A stretch of DNA of 64,000 bases, from positions 2,254,001 to 2,318,000 of the forward strand of contig JAWRVZ010000054.1 in NCBI GenBank assembly GCA_037043235.1, given 5' to 3'. Position numbers and translations under genes: made by a program. Origin of the DNA: Rhodeus uyekii (taxonomy: Eukaryota > Chordata > Actinopteri > Cypriniformes > Acheilognathidae). Each line of letters starts with the position of its first letter. The first letter of the stretch is position 1. The notes under the pieces were generated by a model that did not search any database, was not told where the DNA came from, and saw nothing but the letters and a program-made list of their open reading frames with translations. Of the stretch, positions 24,301-38,400 are shown piece after piece.

Positions 24301-25695
24301 TAATATGTGCACGAGAGGTTCACACATATTATATGAGAGGTTTGCACATTTTATTGTATGTGTTTACGGTTTCCACTCTGTTTTTCGTTGCAAACCCAAG
24401 TCCCACCCATCATGCCATGGTTAAATAAAAATGCCCCTTACATTTATTGGATATACAACAATGAAAACATATTACGAGTCAGTGATATAATTAAATATAA
24501 TATATCATAAATTAACCCCATGCAAATATATAAAAACAAACTGGTTATAAGCTTCAAGCGATCTTTAACATTTCAAATCATCTAAAGTGTAAGCACTTTA
24601 TTTTCTTGTTTACAGAATAATTAAAAATGTCAATATAGGTAATCTCCGGGAGGTATTGGACATTACTCATCAATTTTCCTTTGTCAGTTTCATACGGATA
24701 ATTTCTCTAATCCATCTTTGTACTTTATCGTTTTTGACTTTGATGCCATTTCTGCTTAAGATTTGATTCAATCGGATTTCGACATTACACTTGGTAGACA
24801 TTACACTTACACTTGGCAGTTTTCAACACATTGAGCTTGCCCCATAATATGGTGACCAGAAACTGCTTACGCTCACATTCGAATACTATGGGAACTATGT
24901 TTAGGCTGTTTAAGAGACATTTGTTATTGTGACAAAAGGCCAACCCATTATCGGTTGTTGTGCATTGAATAAATTGTATCTGTTTTCCTGTGCAATTATG
25001 GTGGAAATGTTGAATAGTCATTAAAGGTTATACAGTATAGAGGAAGAATTAAAAAAGAAGTAAGCTCTGATAAACATTTACAGGTGTGAACTAGTTTCAC
25101 TATAACTAGCTAAAAGTAATTTGTCAGGGATTCTATATGTTAATCTCAAAATGAGTTTATGACGCACATGTAACAACAAACATTTGTTTTAAAAACTGCT
25201 TTCTTTTTAACCAGGTTTTTTCATCAGTGTGGGAACTATCATCGATATTCAGCAGAATCTTATGACTTATGGCTTCCTCGTAAATGCACCGAAACTTGAT
25301 TAACTTATTTTATTAAATCAACATATTAAAAAAAGCAATTACACGGGCAGTTTCCTGGCCTTATGGAAAGCTGTGTTTTTAATCTGGATTTTTTTCTAAC
25401 AATAGCAAATTCTCACAACTGAAGTTGTAATCCAAAGCAAAGCAGTTTTTCATTGATTTAGATTCAGGACCATAGCAGACCGCGCACTTTCTCTAGAACG
25501 CCAAAGGCCAAGCCTGCAGCGTAAATATGCCACCGACAGCTCAGGGTTATTTCATCGCCTTTTCGTTAGAGAGCATGATGTGAAATAGATGTGCAGATGC
25601 TCCATAGAATGTTTTTAAACCACCTTGAATGCCTTGAATTGTATGTGTGTTCAAGAAGTTCACTGAAATAAGAAAAAAAACTGTTCAATGTTTTG
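24301..25695. other. Anonymous AT-rich sequence
   Basis: Short imperfect direct repeats (GAGAGGTT-CACA at 24313 and 24337) are present. Nothing else is recognised. The block at 25470-25550 is relatively GC-rich and non-repetitive. Confidence 0.5.
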
Positions 25696-25707
25696 AACAA
25701 CAAAGAT

Positions 25708-25832
25708 CATGGTTTTGATTGCCAGGGAAAGCAAGAACTGATTAAAATGTCAATGTGTTCCTTGAATGCAATGTAAGTCGCTTTGGATAAAAACATCTGC
25801 CAAATGCATAAATGTAAATGTAAGTGTCAAGT
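25708..25832 (+). repeat. tRNA-derived SINE, 5'-truncated
   Basis: It contains the degenerate B-box region (GGTTTTGATTGCCAGG), AAGCAAGAACTGATTA, and the tail GTAAGTCGCTTTGGATAAAA followed by AAATGTAAATGTAA. It is the same family as the fuller copy at 54062-54230. Confidence 0.8.
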
Positions 25833-25838
25833 GAGTAT

Positions 25839-26113
25839 TGTCACAGTTGTAGTGTGCAGGAGAATGAGGACGAAGACACAGAACACAAGAATGACCGAAA
25901 TCCACCACTTTAATACAAAAACTCAATAAAGATAAAGACAGGATAAAGACAGAGGGAAACACACGGTAACATATACACAAGGACTGAATGGGAGAACAAG
26001 ACACAGCTGACAAGACTAATGAGGTGGTTGATCACGAGACGGGTGAATGGAATGACACTGGGAGAGGACAGGAGGAACCAGGAACAGAATAGAGACTCGA
26101 CAGACACGTAACA
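25839..26113 (-). mobile_element. Probable solo LTR (275 bp)
   Basis: It is bounded by TGTCACAG and CACGTAACA (TG...CA). The 5-bp flanks AGTAT (left) and AGCAT (right) differ by one base. There is no internal coding sequence. It lies immediately after the SINE tail. Confidence 0.6.
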
Positions 26114-26529
26114 AGCATGTTTTTGGCCTTGAGGGGTGTAAATAGAGTGCAGATAAACATGGTTCCCTTTCAGAGAATCAATCCCTGATAGTTAATCATG
26201 TTCTATATTACATCAGAATGACTGACGAACTGGGATCTTGCCTAAAAGCCCAATCATCTTCAAGTGTAAGCTAGCCAATGTACATTGGCATGTTAGATTT
26301 GCATCCCATGAGCATGTGTTTGGCCTAGAGGAGTGTAAATAGTGTGCAGGAAAATCCTCCTTGCCCTCACCTCGTAACCTCTTGGGACATCTTATTTGTG
26401 TTATCAACCTGGCAGAGAACTGCTGCAGTCAGTAGTCATTCAAGACAGCACTCCTGGCTTCTGTCAAGGTGACCTGCAGGCATTTTTAGTTGACAAATCA
26501 TGTCTGGAACTGTCCAAACCTGCATGCAC

Positions 26530-26640
26530 ATGCACTCTAGTGGCGGTTGAGGAGATTCCCCCGTCCATGTAAGCGCTTTGAGAAAGTTTTTGATAAAGCG
26601 CTACATAAATGTAATGAATTATTATTATTACTAATTATTA
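26530..26640 (+). repeat. 3' fragment of the 5S-derived SINE
   Basis: GGTTGAGGAGATTCCCCC, AAGCGCTTTGAG and AAAGCGCTACATAAATGTAA correspond to the 3' third of the complete copy at 58865-59412. Confidence 0.85.
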
Positions 26641-27225
26641 CTGCCCCTGGACTAGGAAGACCCAGCCCTTACTCCTTCCAAACTGGCAAACCCTGTTGAA
26701 GTTCCTCCAGCACCCTGCGGCAGTCAGACATAACAGAGGCATCCAACGCCAGGCCTAACACTCATTGGTACTCCAAATGGTTATCCCCTATGCTAGGCTA
26801 GGTGCCCATAAGTTGTGATTCCTACAATGATCCTTTTTGTATTCGTCCACAGTATGGTTCCCGTCTCGATAAGCCTGTCTCTTTCCCTGGAAGAAACACT
26901 GCTGCCTCTGCATGGTATTGACTTTACCCTAACTAAGCTGGATCTACCACAGAGACCTCCATATGTAGTCCTGCCCAGCTGACCTGTCCATATGGTAATT
27001 TCCACATGATACCTCCCTGCAGGCAGGATCTTCCCTCCTTAGCGTTTCCCAATGGTATCCAAAATCTCATTGAAAAGGTCAGAAGGAACAGCAGCGATGG
27101 ACTTCCCTTTGTAAAGCCCTGTCCCATCCTACATCCCAACAGATGCGAGATATCAGGCAGCTAATGCAAGGTGCAGGAACAGTGGCACTTTGGTAGCCAG
27201 TCGTTCTGATGTAACGTCATTGTAA
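26641..27225. other. Unclassified sequence, repeat-like
   Basis: It is CCT/TGG-rich with no frame of interest. It may be transposon-derived, but no ends or domains can be named. Confidence 0.35.
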
Positions 27226-27229
27226 CTGT

Positions 27230-27627
27230 GTAACAGGTTCGAGGCACGAACCGTCAAATATTTAACAAACTTTAGTTATGAAAATAAACCAAATACAAAA
27301 TGAAAGTACAGGTGGCAGCCCCTCACGGACAACTGCTGCCCACACAAACACAAGCCATAACACAAATCCCAGCCCTGGTCCTCATCCTTCACTGTCATTA
27401 CTGTCGTCTCATCCGCATTCACGCGGATGAAATGGTACCAGGCCGCAGATCGGATCGCGGACCGGTCTGTGGATTGAGCGGCTGCAAGCGGCTGTGGCGC
27501 TGTAACTTTGACGGTGAGGAGTTATCCCCCACCCCCCCACTCCGTCAACAGTTCAGCGGAGTATCGCTTTGATAAAATTATCAAACGTTGTCCGGTCCGT
27601 GGCACAAAAATGGTTGGGGACCACTGA
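27230..27627. mobile_element. hAT-type element, right end
   Basis: The sequence ends ATGGTTGGGGACCACTG (27611-27627), which is the terminal inverted repeat of a common hAT class in vertebrates. The CGGACCGG and GGTCCGTGGCAC motifs inside fit the same class. The matching left terminus is not found, so the copy is truncated or rearranged. Confidence 0.5.
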
Positions 27628-27634
27628 CCTAGAT

Positions 27635-29800
27635 GAGTTTCTTTCACTCTTTATATGGTATTTCTTCATCATTGCAGATTTTTTTTTTTAACATAATTTA
27701 CTGCGCTCATTTTGTATTAATGAGCATCTGGAATTGTGTTCTAGAGTGCATGGTGAGTGTGACTGTGAACATTTTGCTGTAATGAAAAGCACTCTTTCTG
27801 CATTAGAAATGAGAACAGGGTTGTTTAGGACCAGGTTCATTGAGAAGTATGTTTTGAACAGTATGTAATAACCCAAATTACAGACTTCATCATTATAATA
27901 TTCAATGAGGAGTTAAGAGAAAAGCTGTAAATTCATATTTCCCAGTTATGCAGGATGCAAAATTCACTGCATCAAGTGAGAGGATGTCTGGATACTCAGA
28001 AATTATGGTGATTCAGTCTTAATGAGTCACAGATACAAAGAAAGAAGGTTAAATTGAACAATGCTGGTCAAAGGAAAATATCAGATGTAGTATATTCAAA
28101 ATATAATACACTTGCATATTTAAAGGAACAGTTAAAAAAAATAAAATATTGTGAAGGAAGTTGGGAATCAAACAACATTGAATTTCTATGCATGGGCAAA
28201 AAAACAACAACAAAAAAACAGACATTTCTCAAAATATCTTCGTTTATATTAGATAAATTATTATACACAGATAAAAATTAAGACATTCAGGTTTGGAGTG
28301 GCATGATGAAACTATTCCTTTAAAGAGCCTTCTTCATTATCATCGCAGTTAAGTTCTTCATTGAATATAGTACTGAAAAGTACATTAATTCTGATGGATA
28401 GATTCTATTTCACGCTGAAAGGGCATCGATGCCAACTGCAGACTTGAATCTATTCTCCTGACTCAGGATATCAGACTGTGTTCATGATTCCCATTTTCCT
28501 TTTCGTGCACATTTCTATGCTTCTGTGCTGCTTCATCTCTAGAGAAGAGATTATTCTGATGTAACATTTATCCAGAGTGATGTGATGGCACCCAGCGATC
28601 AATAGTTTTGTCTCAGTCATGACTGTAGAGTCTCTTGGCACCCAGTCGAACGAAGAGAAATAACCTTTCAATCAGCGTCAGATAGTCCTTCATGATGGAA
28701 AAGCACTTTGTCTGGTCATCAGCTTCAGAACCTTTACAGGTGATTGGAAAATGTACTCCCGACCTCTCAGTTATTGAGTTTATGAAAAAGACTAGTTGAA
28801 TTAAAAAGGCATTTTCTTGAAAATATTTGAATTTTCCAGTGCTGAATTAATTTTCCAATGCTGAAATACGTTTTGCCAATCTCTGTTCCTGGCAGATATA
28901 TATATCAGTATATATACTTATTTATGAGGACACTGGCTAATTTAGGAGATCTTGTACCATATAAAATTCTTGCTCATGTTTTGGATCAATTTGGACTAAA
29001 TTCATGCTTTTACTGAGTACTACCCAGGATACCCTGTACTATTATTTTACATCCACTCTGGCTGCTGCTGTTTCCTTAAAAATGAACTGCATGGGTAATG
29101 AATAATTTGAGAGAACCGCTGTGCATCTAATTAAAAGTAATGTCAGTTTATGTACACAGTTATTCTTTCTTGGAGACTAATTTAATTACTTTGACTTTTT
29201 CCCACTGCCTGAGGTAAAGATCACAAGGTTTCCAAGGAGATGATAATTAGTGTTAGATGTAGAGGATGAACAGATCTCTGGCCCTAAACACAGATGGGAC
29301 CTAATGCAAATACCATGATTGAAAGGTTCAATTACACGCTAAATGTTTCATGCCTTGTTTTCCCAGGAACACAAAAATAATGCTGTTTATATATATATTA
29401 CTCTGTTGTAGAAATAAATAATGAATTTATTAAAATTGTAAAAAATCTAACTGTTGATTTAACTGTATAATAATGGTCATGTTTGCACTGTGTCTGCCAC
29501 TGAAACAATTTAATAAATATTTGAGAATGTTCTGAAATGAGGAATTTTTTTATTTTGAAATAATTCACAGAACAAATTTTCATTTAACATTGGTATTTTT
29601 AAAAGTAGGTTTATGTATTGCTCACAGAAATGACAAAAAGCCTTAAACATTTAAAGTCTGTACATACTGTATTAACAAACTTACCTTTAATTAAATTCTA
29701 GATAAATAATGTATAGTGTGTAAATACATGTGATATTTGGTATTCATACTATATAGGTGTTTAATTATTTAAACGTAGCTGAAGCTTATTAAAATTCAAA
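27635..29800. other. Gene-free 3' flank of kcnj3, possible noncoding elements
   Basis: No repeat is recognised. Two blocks of higher complexity, 28400-28790 and 29090-29345, have no transposon signature. The second contains an octamer site ATGCAAAT (29302) and several TAATTA-type homeobox sites. They are candidate regulatory elements only. Confidence 0.4.
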
Positions 29801-29827
29801 TTGAATTCGGAATATTTACAATACTCT

Positions 29828-29833
29828 TTTATT
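29828..29833 (-). terminator. kcnj3: Candidate poly(A) signal of kcnj3
   Basis: The minus strand reads AATAAA about 165 bases beyond the kcnj3 stop codon. It is the first canonical hexamer visible downstream. The true 3' UTR may be longer. Confidence 0.35.
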
Positions 29834-29998
29834 GAGGGCAAAGCAAAGAGTTTGATTTTTGACCAAATGGATGTAGCTCTTCCATGAGCATAGAGAAGAG
29901 GAATCACAGTATCCTGTAGTTTAAATAAATATTATTTAATAAATGATTTTGAGAATGATCTCTACCTCCTGAGCCTCACATTCAATGGTCTGACCCAT

Positions 29999-30633
29999 TC
30001 AACGGTCTGTATTCATTCTGCGTAATTTAAGGGGGAGATTGTCCTCTGGTCGCCCACAGGAGGCAGACAGGTGGAGGCTCGGCCCTGGAACCAGAACAGG
30101 CATTGGAAGCAGTCTGTGATGATCTAGTTCTCCTGCCGACTGGGTGTGGGCCTCTGAACCCATCTTAAGAAGTTTGAGCTGGAGCTGATTTTCCGCTTGC
30201 CCCTGACCTACTAGGGAGCCGAGCCGCTGCACCCTGAGGGGCAGGTCACCTGTGCTGGAGGCCTTTTCCGTCGGTTGCGCACTTCCAGTTTTTAGGACCT
30301 CTTTTCCATTCTTGGAGCTCATACACTGGAGCTTGCTTGGTAATTTGGACCCAAGTTCTTCTGTGAGAGGAACCCCATCTAAGGAGAATATGCGCTCTCT
30401 GGGACTACGACCATCGAGAAGCGTAGGGGAGAGAACAGGACCAGGGGAGGGCAAGGAGGATTTCTCATCCTGCTCCTTCACACTGTATGGAGGAGTAGGA
30501 ACCTCAAATGTGTTATGGAACTGAGAGTAGTCCACCCTGAAGAATCCCTCCTCCAGTGACATGACGGGTAGGAAGCGGTGGCCCCACAGCACCTCGTCCT
30601 CTGTGTAAGATGTTCGTGCCTGGCACGTCATGC
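29999..30633 (-). CDS. kcnj3: kcnj3 coding exon 3 (C-terminus)
   Basis: Acceptor TTTTAG|GCATGACG, 635 bases to the TGA stop at 30001-29999. It opens with MTCQARTSYTEDEVLWGH and FEVPTPPYSVKEQ (the conserved end of the Kir fold). It then encodes the GIRK1-specific tail, where segments like LPSKLQCM, LQLKLLKM and LPLKLRRM recur. Confidence 0.95.
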
Positions 30634-32268
30634 CTAAAAGGGAAGCAATAGATTCATATTTCATATAGAAACTGAATAAATCAATATAATGATTAATATA
30701 ATATAAGGCATCATGAAAGCAATGTTTAAAAAAGCTTGATTCAGGGTGATTTTGTTGTTGTTGCTTTTCTTTTGTTTGTTTGTTTTTTGCATAAAATGGA
30801 CCTCATTCAAATGGGGCGAAAAACTAATCATATTTTGAAGAGTTATCAGGTATATTGCCTGGAGGCAATGGAAAGAAATTAAAAAGAAATCGAAATGGCT
30901 TGAAACTAATGGTTTGACAAAATTCAATAGCATTTTTTTATTTTAGTATTTATGCTTCATTGTATTATTTTTAATAACAAATACACAAGATAAAACATGT
31001 GAAAATTGCAATATATGATGGCTGCAATCATTCCATCCATATTCAATGAGAGCATTTTCATCTGATACCACCTACTAATATGAAATTGTGTAAGGACTTT
31101 TTTTTATCTAGGACAATCTGGTATTTTAAATGTGCATGATGTGCTTGAACTAGATTTTTCCCCATTTACTCTGCATGTAAACAATTTTACTGCTATTCTG
31201 GGCCTTTTATATGTGTGCGTGTGCTGTGCTCATGTCTGTTTTGTTCCCTTTCAAGGGAACTTGCGCTGCGTCAAAAAACGCCAGGGAAATACCTTGATGA
31301 TAGTCTCATGAAGCACTATGTAAACAATCGAACGATTGATCGACCGAGTGTAAGTGACAGTCACAAGTCGGTGACGTCACGAATCAGGGTGATAAATATG
31401 CGCCGGAAACCGGTGATGGCAGCTTTGAGTGTCTTCAGCAAGCATTGTGGTAGAGTCTGTGTGTTGTTGTCGTTGCGCTGGTTGTTTGAGCTTCCTTCGA
31501 CTGGACTATTCCTTAGACTAGTTTAAAAGAAAAGGGCTCTCCAGTTTTAACAAAATGGAGAAACAAACATTTGTGCAGTGCACGTCTCCCTGCCCTCGGG
31601 TATGATGTGCACTCATTGTGTGTGTTTGTTGGGAGCAGGAGCATATTTGGTCAGCGCAGCCAGCCTCTGCTGAAGGTGCTCCACTCCCGCCTGGCAATCT
31701 TTGATACTGAGTCTGCCCAGGCTTGTACTCCCCAGGCTTTGGGTCCCGCTGTAGGTGAGGCTCTGCGGCGATCTAGGTCCTGGGGTTCGCAAAATGGATC
31801 TGACAGCGGGGTGTGAGACGGGCGCTGCCTTATCTCAGCCCTTACCCGGCAGATCCAGTGTTAGTGCACGCCCGATGGCGGTTACTTCTGAATCGGCGCT
31901 GCAACGATCTATCTCTGAGGAGTTGAATGTTGTCAGTATTAGATGCTGAGAGTGAAGTTTTGCCACTTTTCTCTCCAGCATACGAGGAGCAATTCGAGGT
32001 AGTGACTCATGCTGTCACCATGTTGAACACTGCTGGCGGAACAAAGAGTGTTCATCCTAAGAAAATAAATAAATAAATTAGACAAACATGTCCTGTCAGC
32101 GCGAGTTAATCCCCCGCGTCGGGACTTTTTTCCTGGATCTCCACTGTGTCAAGATCTTGGAGAAATCCAGTCACCCACAGTGGTTTTTACCCCACAAATA
32201 ATGTGTATGCAGCGCTAGTGGGTGCGCGTGACTTTGGTTACAACTTATATTGTGTGTGTATGTATGTG

Positions 32269-32325
<57 letters not shown>

Positions 32326-32342
32326 TACACAAATTTCAATAT

Positions 32343-32430
<88 letters not shown>

Positions 32431-35400
32431 TATAGCTCTATCACCATCTATAGCTCGTGGATAGAAAGTCAGGCTTAAACCACAGTCTGTCACCATCGAC
32501 TTGAAGGACCCATGTTTTCATTCCATCCTTCCACAACACAGGAAGTACGTCAGGTTCGCCTTTGGGGGAAGGCTTACCAATATGGAGTGCTTCTGTTTGG
32601 CCTAGCTTTTTCACCTCGCACGTTCATCCCACGCAGGGATGCAGCACTAACCTTGTTGCGCCTCCAATGCATCAGTTCTCAATTATCCATGACTGGCTTA
32701 TTCTACCCAGTTGCCACAACTAGCGGTTCAACATCGAGATGTTCTCACGCACATTAAAGTGTTTGGGTTGAGGCTAAACGCAAAGACTGTGCTGTCTCCT
32801 CTCCTGAGGACCACCTTCCTTGGTTTTGTTGGGTTTCGGTTATGATTTCTGCATGGCTTCCCCTGTGGGGCATCAATTTCATCCTGTTAGCCATCAAAAG
32901 AATTGAACTAGGGCAGGACCAGAGAGTTTTCCCTGAAGGGCAACCCTTTCCGCATTCTCAAGGTCTTTCGGATGAGACGTTAAACTGAGGTCCTGACTCT
33001 CTGTGGTCATTAAAAATCCCAGGATGTCCCTCGCAAGAGTAAGGGTTTAACCCCGGCATCCTGTCCAAATTTGCCCATTGGCTTTGGTCCATCACGGCGT
33101 CCTAATTCTCCACCAGTAAGCTGATGTGCGGTGAGCGTTCTTGCGCAATATGGCTGCCGTCGCATCATCCAGGTGGATGCTACACATTGGTGGTGGTTGA
33201 GGAGATTCCCCCCCTACTAAGTAAAGCGCTTTGAGCTCTAGAAAAGCGCTATATAAATGTAACATATTATTTTATTATTAAGGTCATGTGGCGATGCCTA
33301 TGTACCTTGGATATGTGGAAGAAACCCTGGTTTCTGTCTCGGTCTTCTGACAAGGAGCTCCTTGTCGACACATAATGTTATCGACAGATGCGTCCCTTAT
33401 GGGCTGGGGAATGGTCTTGAGAGACTGCTCCGCCCAAGGTCATGAGCACCAGTTATCCTGGCACATAAACCTGCTAGAGGGCTGCTTGGAGGGCGCTTCA
33501 GGCTTGCTTCCCAGACCTCAGGGGCCACCATGTGGTTGTCCAAACCGATAGCACAACAGTGGTCTCCTATATAAATCATCAGGGGGGCCTGCGCTCGCAA
33601 CCACTATATAAACTGGTGCAACAGATCCTCCTTTGGTCTCAAGGGAGACTGCTCTCTCTACGGGCAGTTCACATCCTTGGGACCTAGAATGGAGGGGAAT
33701 GGAGACTCCACCCAGATGTGGTGGAGCAGATATGGTTGAGATACGGCTGAGCACAAGTAGACCTATTCGCATCCGTAGAAATGACCCATTGTCCTCTCAG
33801 GCTGGATGCCATGGTTCAGATGTGGCGAGGCTACATCTGTACGCTTTCCCCCTGATTGCTCCCTTCCCGGGAGTTCTGGAGAGAGTTCGTCGGGACAAGG
33901 TCTATCTCACACTTATTGCTCCACGTAGGCCAGGCAGAGTGTGGTTCGTGGATCTAATGTCTCTCCTAGATGGAGTCCCTTGGGAGATTCCAGTCAGGGA
34001 GGACTTTCTGTCCCAGGCAGCGGGCTTGAAGGGCTGTCCCCTTCCACCCTGAAGGTTTATATGGCTGCCATAGCCCCTTACCGCGTACCTCTGGGTGACA
34101 TTTCTATTGGCAGGGAATCCCTAGTCGCTTCCTCCATGGTACCATCAATCTGAGGCCGCAGTACAAAGGTTCCTACTTGGGACTTGTCTCTGGTCCTCCA
34201 GGGTCTGTCCCAGACACCATTTGTACCTCTTGAAGAGGTTCCTCTTAAGATTCTTTCTTTTAAGACTTTTCCTTTTAGCCATCACATCACATTTAGCCGT
34301 TCCCCTTGGTGTAAGACTGACCAGCTGTTTGTTTGCTTCAGGACCCCTAAGGTGGCCCCAGCATTATAATCCATGCCACGCTTAAATCACCTTTCTTTCC
34401 CATTCTGACATTCAGTTTGGAGTTCAGGTGATTGTCTTGACCAGGTCACACCCCTAAATGCATTGAAGCAACTGCCATGTGATTGGTTTATTAGATAATT
34501 GCATTGAGAAACTGAATAGATGTTCCTAATAACCCTTTAGGTGAGTGTACAATAATTCATATATTCATATAAATGTTTTAGGATGTAGTTTAACAAATGT
34601 ATATCATAATTTTGATGGGTGAAAAAAATTTATTAAATGCTTTCCTGAGTGCAGTTTCCCAGAGTAAAACTGAATGGTGTAGTGCCAACAGGGTAGTGTG
34701 ACCAAGAAAACGGCTTTAAATTGTATTATTAATAATTTTATTACCATCTTATATGCAACATCCTCTTGCAAAGTTGAACCCTCTTGAATTTCGTCTTTGT
34801 TGGTTGTTAATGTTGTCTTGGTAACATTGTGTGGATGCTATCCTTCTGTGGTCCTTGTTCTGAGTTTATTGCACTACTTACTGTTTTGTTTTGTTATTTA
34901 AAGTGTTTTGTTTTTGGTTATATTAAAGTGTGCTTCAGCTTGAAACCTGCCTTGCCTCTGTCTTCTCGTTCCACGTCGCACACGCCCTGTTTCGTGACAA
35001 CGGGTCAAGCTGAAAGAATACATTTCTTTCTTAGAACACTTTTTTTTTCTGATAATGATACTAACCTGTAGTTTCCACAATGCCTTCAAGGATAACGACA
35101 ATCTCAAACTGCTCATTCATGAGGGAGCGCTGAGACAGGTCGAAAAAGGGGCTATTGGAATTGATCTCATGACATATTGTGAGGGGTGAGACAAGAAAGA
35201 GTTGGTCGGCACCCGTTCCAAATCCTACATCCAATTCCCGCTGGTCCAATGGTAGAAATTCTCCCTCAGGGGTTTGACGGGACTAAAGAAGACACAGGAT
35301 AAGATAAGCAGTTAGGACATTGATATTCACAATTTCTCTTTCATGTACTGTACTAGAATATGTACAATTACATTTAATCTTGGCATTCACTTCAGAGGAT

Positions 35401-38400
35401 CTTTTCAGATAAAAAGGTGCTGGTAAAGGTGAACTAAAAACACCGGCCGTGAGGCAACGCCAGGGAAACGGTTGTACTTGGACAGTTGTTTTGTCACTTC
35501 CACTCAAAACCCTACAACGGACCACTATGCTGTGATGGATAATTATGGATGTCTGATGGACATTTAAAAAAAAACTTGTCAATGTGCATGTTGACAGTAT
35601 TTATTTGAACATGCTGGATATGTTTTTGTAGCTCTGTATTCTTTGAAGGAATTAAGATATTATATGGAAAAACACAACCACACCCTAAAAATCAATTCTG
35701 AACAGTTTGCATGATGTAAATTACCCAAATATTGTAGGTTGATTCTCTGTGTTAGGTTGTGCAGGATGTAGTAAACTACTGTGATCTGGTATACTTTACT
35801 GGGAATGTGTAACTTCTGCAGTCCAGCTACCTAAATCACTCATTCCTGTTTTAAAAAACACCAACAACAACCTTTAAACCATCCTAGGATGATTTGCTTG
35901 TCATAGATAATCTCTCAGCCTGGCCAGCACCTTTTTAGTCACTGTTCACTTTTGCTGTGAACTGACAATTTTTAAAACTATAAATATTCCACATATGTCC
36001 AGTTAATATGAGGTCTTAAACTTGAAAGTGTAATATTGCAGTAGTTGTTTAGAAGACTTTTAGTTTAACTATAATATGACAGTGAGTGTACTCGTAGTGA
36101 AGTGTATGTAGTGTACTCGCCCACAAACAAAGCTGGGGTCATCTGTACAAAATTACATGAAATGTACTACTGCTCTTTATATCTAATATGGACAGATACA
36201 ACAAAATTGCTTCAAAGCAAGCAACATATTAACATTCGAGATTGGCAGTGAAGTCAACGGGGTTGGCTGCCTGTGCTGAAGGCCACAGATGGCGAGCAGA
36301 CTGAGAGTTCTAATCATGATGTTCCCAGGAAAAGAGTGAGAGTTTTCACAAGTATAGATGCAGTGCCACTGTCACACACAAATTCACACACACACACACA
36401 CACACACATATTCTTTTACATCTATCTTTGTGAGGACAATCATTGACACAATGCCATCTCTAGCTCCTTACCCTAACCATCACAACTACCTGCCGTATAC
36501 TACACATATGTAGCAATGCTCATTGTTCGGGGAAGAAGGAGGCGGGCAAATGTTTAAAAAAATTAATAATAAAATAAATAGATACGAATAGATCCCTCAT
36601 CCACGAGGGACTTCCACCATTACTTGAATTTTGTATTTATTTATAACACGCTCACCCGCCCGCCCATTATTGCTCACGTCCTCTCAGGTTGCCACAACCT
36701 AATTGTAACCTTATCCCTAAAACCAAGTATCAACCTCAACCTCAAACAGGCCTTTCAAGATCGGCTCAAATGTCCTCACTTTACTCTCTTGCTCCTCACT
36801 CTGATGGTCTAAAACTTAATCTGGTTCTCACAAAGATAGTTACACACACACACATGTACTTATCTTAAGGGAATTGTTAAACACAAAAATAATGTAATCT
36901 GCTGGTATGATAAAGGTAGTTGAGAGATATCTGTTGACAGTCCCTGACTGTTGCTGAAACTAATGTGGATTGTACACAGTACAATTTGAGTACTTCCCAC
37001 ATATGAGAAAACCAAAAACACACATCAGAATATCACCATTGTAGCTTGTGAGAATTTTGTTTTGCTGGTAAATTCAACTGTCACTCATTGCGAAGATTAG
37101 AGCTACTGAAATCAAATACACTTGTCAAGTTTTGATTAAACAGAAAGAGTTCAAACAGCAAAAAACAAAAGAAATTCAAAAGGTACGACAAAACACTTTT
37201 GACATGCCATTTTTCAAAGCGATGCTGTGGGGGGAGACTCCCTAGAGTCCAGAAGAAACTGAGTTTCAGGGGTAAGGAGCTATGAGACTAATATTCCCTT
37301 TGTTCATCACAGCACGTCCCCAGCACGATGTCCCTGGTGATATTTAATCACTCCTGTCAAATGCCTCTGCCTGAGTGAGATACTATAGAAAGCCGTGCCA
37401 TTCTAACCATGAAATTTGATTTTACCATCGTAAGTTCAGAGGATTTTCGTTCTTATATCACATCTGTAGAAAGAAACATCTCAAACCTCATGGGGCACAG
37501 CAATGCAGTTGCCAATTTGGACAGATGAGTGCAAGTCAAGTCGCCTTTATTTATATAGCGCTTTTTACAATAAGATTGTTTCAAAGCAGCTTTACAGAGA
37601 TAAGAGCTATGTTTTAGCAGTACAGCAGCTCTAGAAGAGCAGGCCAATCAATAATATTGATGAATGTTAAGTGTCCCCAACTAAGTGGCAAGGAACCAAA
37701 ACAAGAGTACAAGAGATGTTTTTCTGTTACATTCACCTGGTTTTGTTACATGCACCTCTAATTAACTTCATTGACCTGATGGTCAACTTTTATTTGCAAA
37801 TTTTAGTGACAAATGCTCTTACAACAGCATATCTAGTTAATCTAGACTTTAGCCATAGTAAACAGTAAAAGCAAGCAAAAGAGACTGTAAATTCTAGAGG
37901 CAGGACAGAATGCTTACACTGCAGGCTGCTTAGAGAGCTCTCAGATGTATGAGGCAGCTGAGGGTTTTCTATCGTTCTGCATAGGACAGTTATGGACAAA
38001 GGGCAGAACAGGAAAGAGCTTATGAAGTCAACCATTAGTCATCCTGTGCTCACTGCATTGCGCCTGCTGTGGTGTGGTGAGAGCCATGTGTCAATCATGC
38101 TCTTCTTCTTTCAGAACACAGCCCAACAGCCCTCCTCTGCACGTCTATTCCTTTCTGCTCTGATCCTGGTCTTCCAGTCTTTCTAATCACAATTCTATGA
38201 GCTCATATTTTCTTTGCCCATGTTCACTCATTCTTACTGTATACCATTCTCACTGTAATATGGAGATTGTATGTAGGGAAAATAATATTTAATAAAAACT
38301 GTTCAAATAAAATTTATGATTTTAAGCATACATCTAAAATGAAAACAAATATCTAACATCTAAAATGAAACAAAATTTGCAAATGAGATTTAAAAAATAA

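Larger units (their letters stand above)
31235..34365 (+). mobile_element. Decayed DIRS-type retrotransposon in kcnj3 intron 2
   Basis: It starts with the palindrome GTTCCCTTTCAAGGGAAC and GCTGCGTCAAAAA, as in other copies. The plus strand at about 32480-32840 encodes a reverse-transcriptase palm in the DIRS style (GKAYQYGVLLFGLAFSPRTF). At 33370-33560 a ribonuclease H-like segment follows. At 34028-34360 comes the N-terminal part of a tyrosine recombinase (LSPSTLKVYMAAIAPY). DIRS elements integrate with this recombinase instead of a DDE integrase. Frames are broken throughout, a SINE is inserted at 32945-33275, and the catalytic C-terminal part of the recombinase is lost at the junction with a Tc1 fragment. 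It is antisense to kcnj3. Confidence 0.75.
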
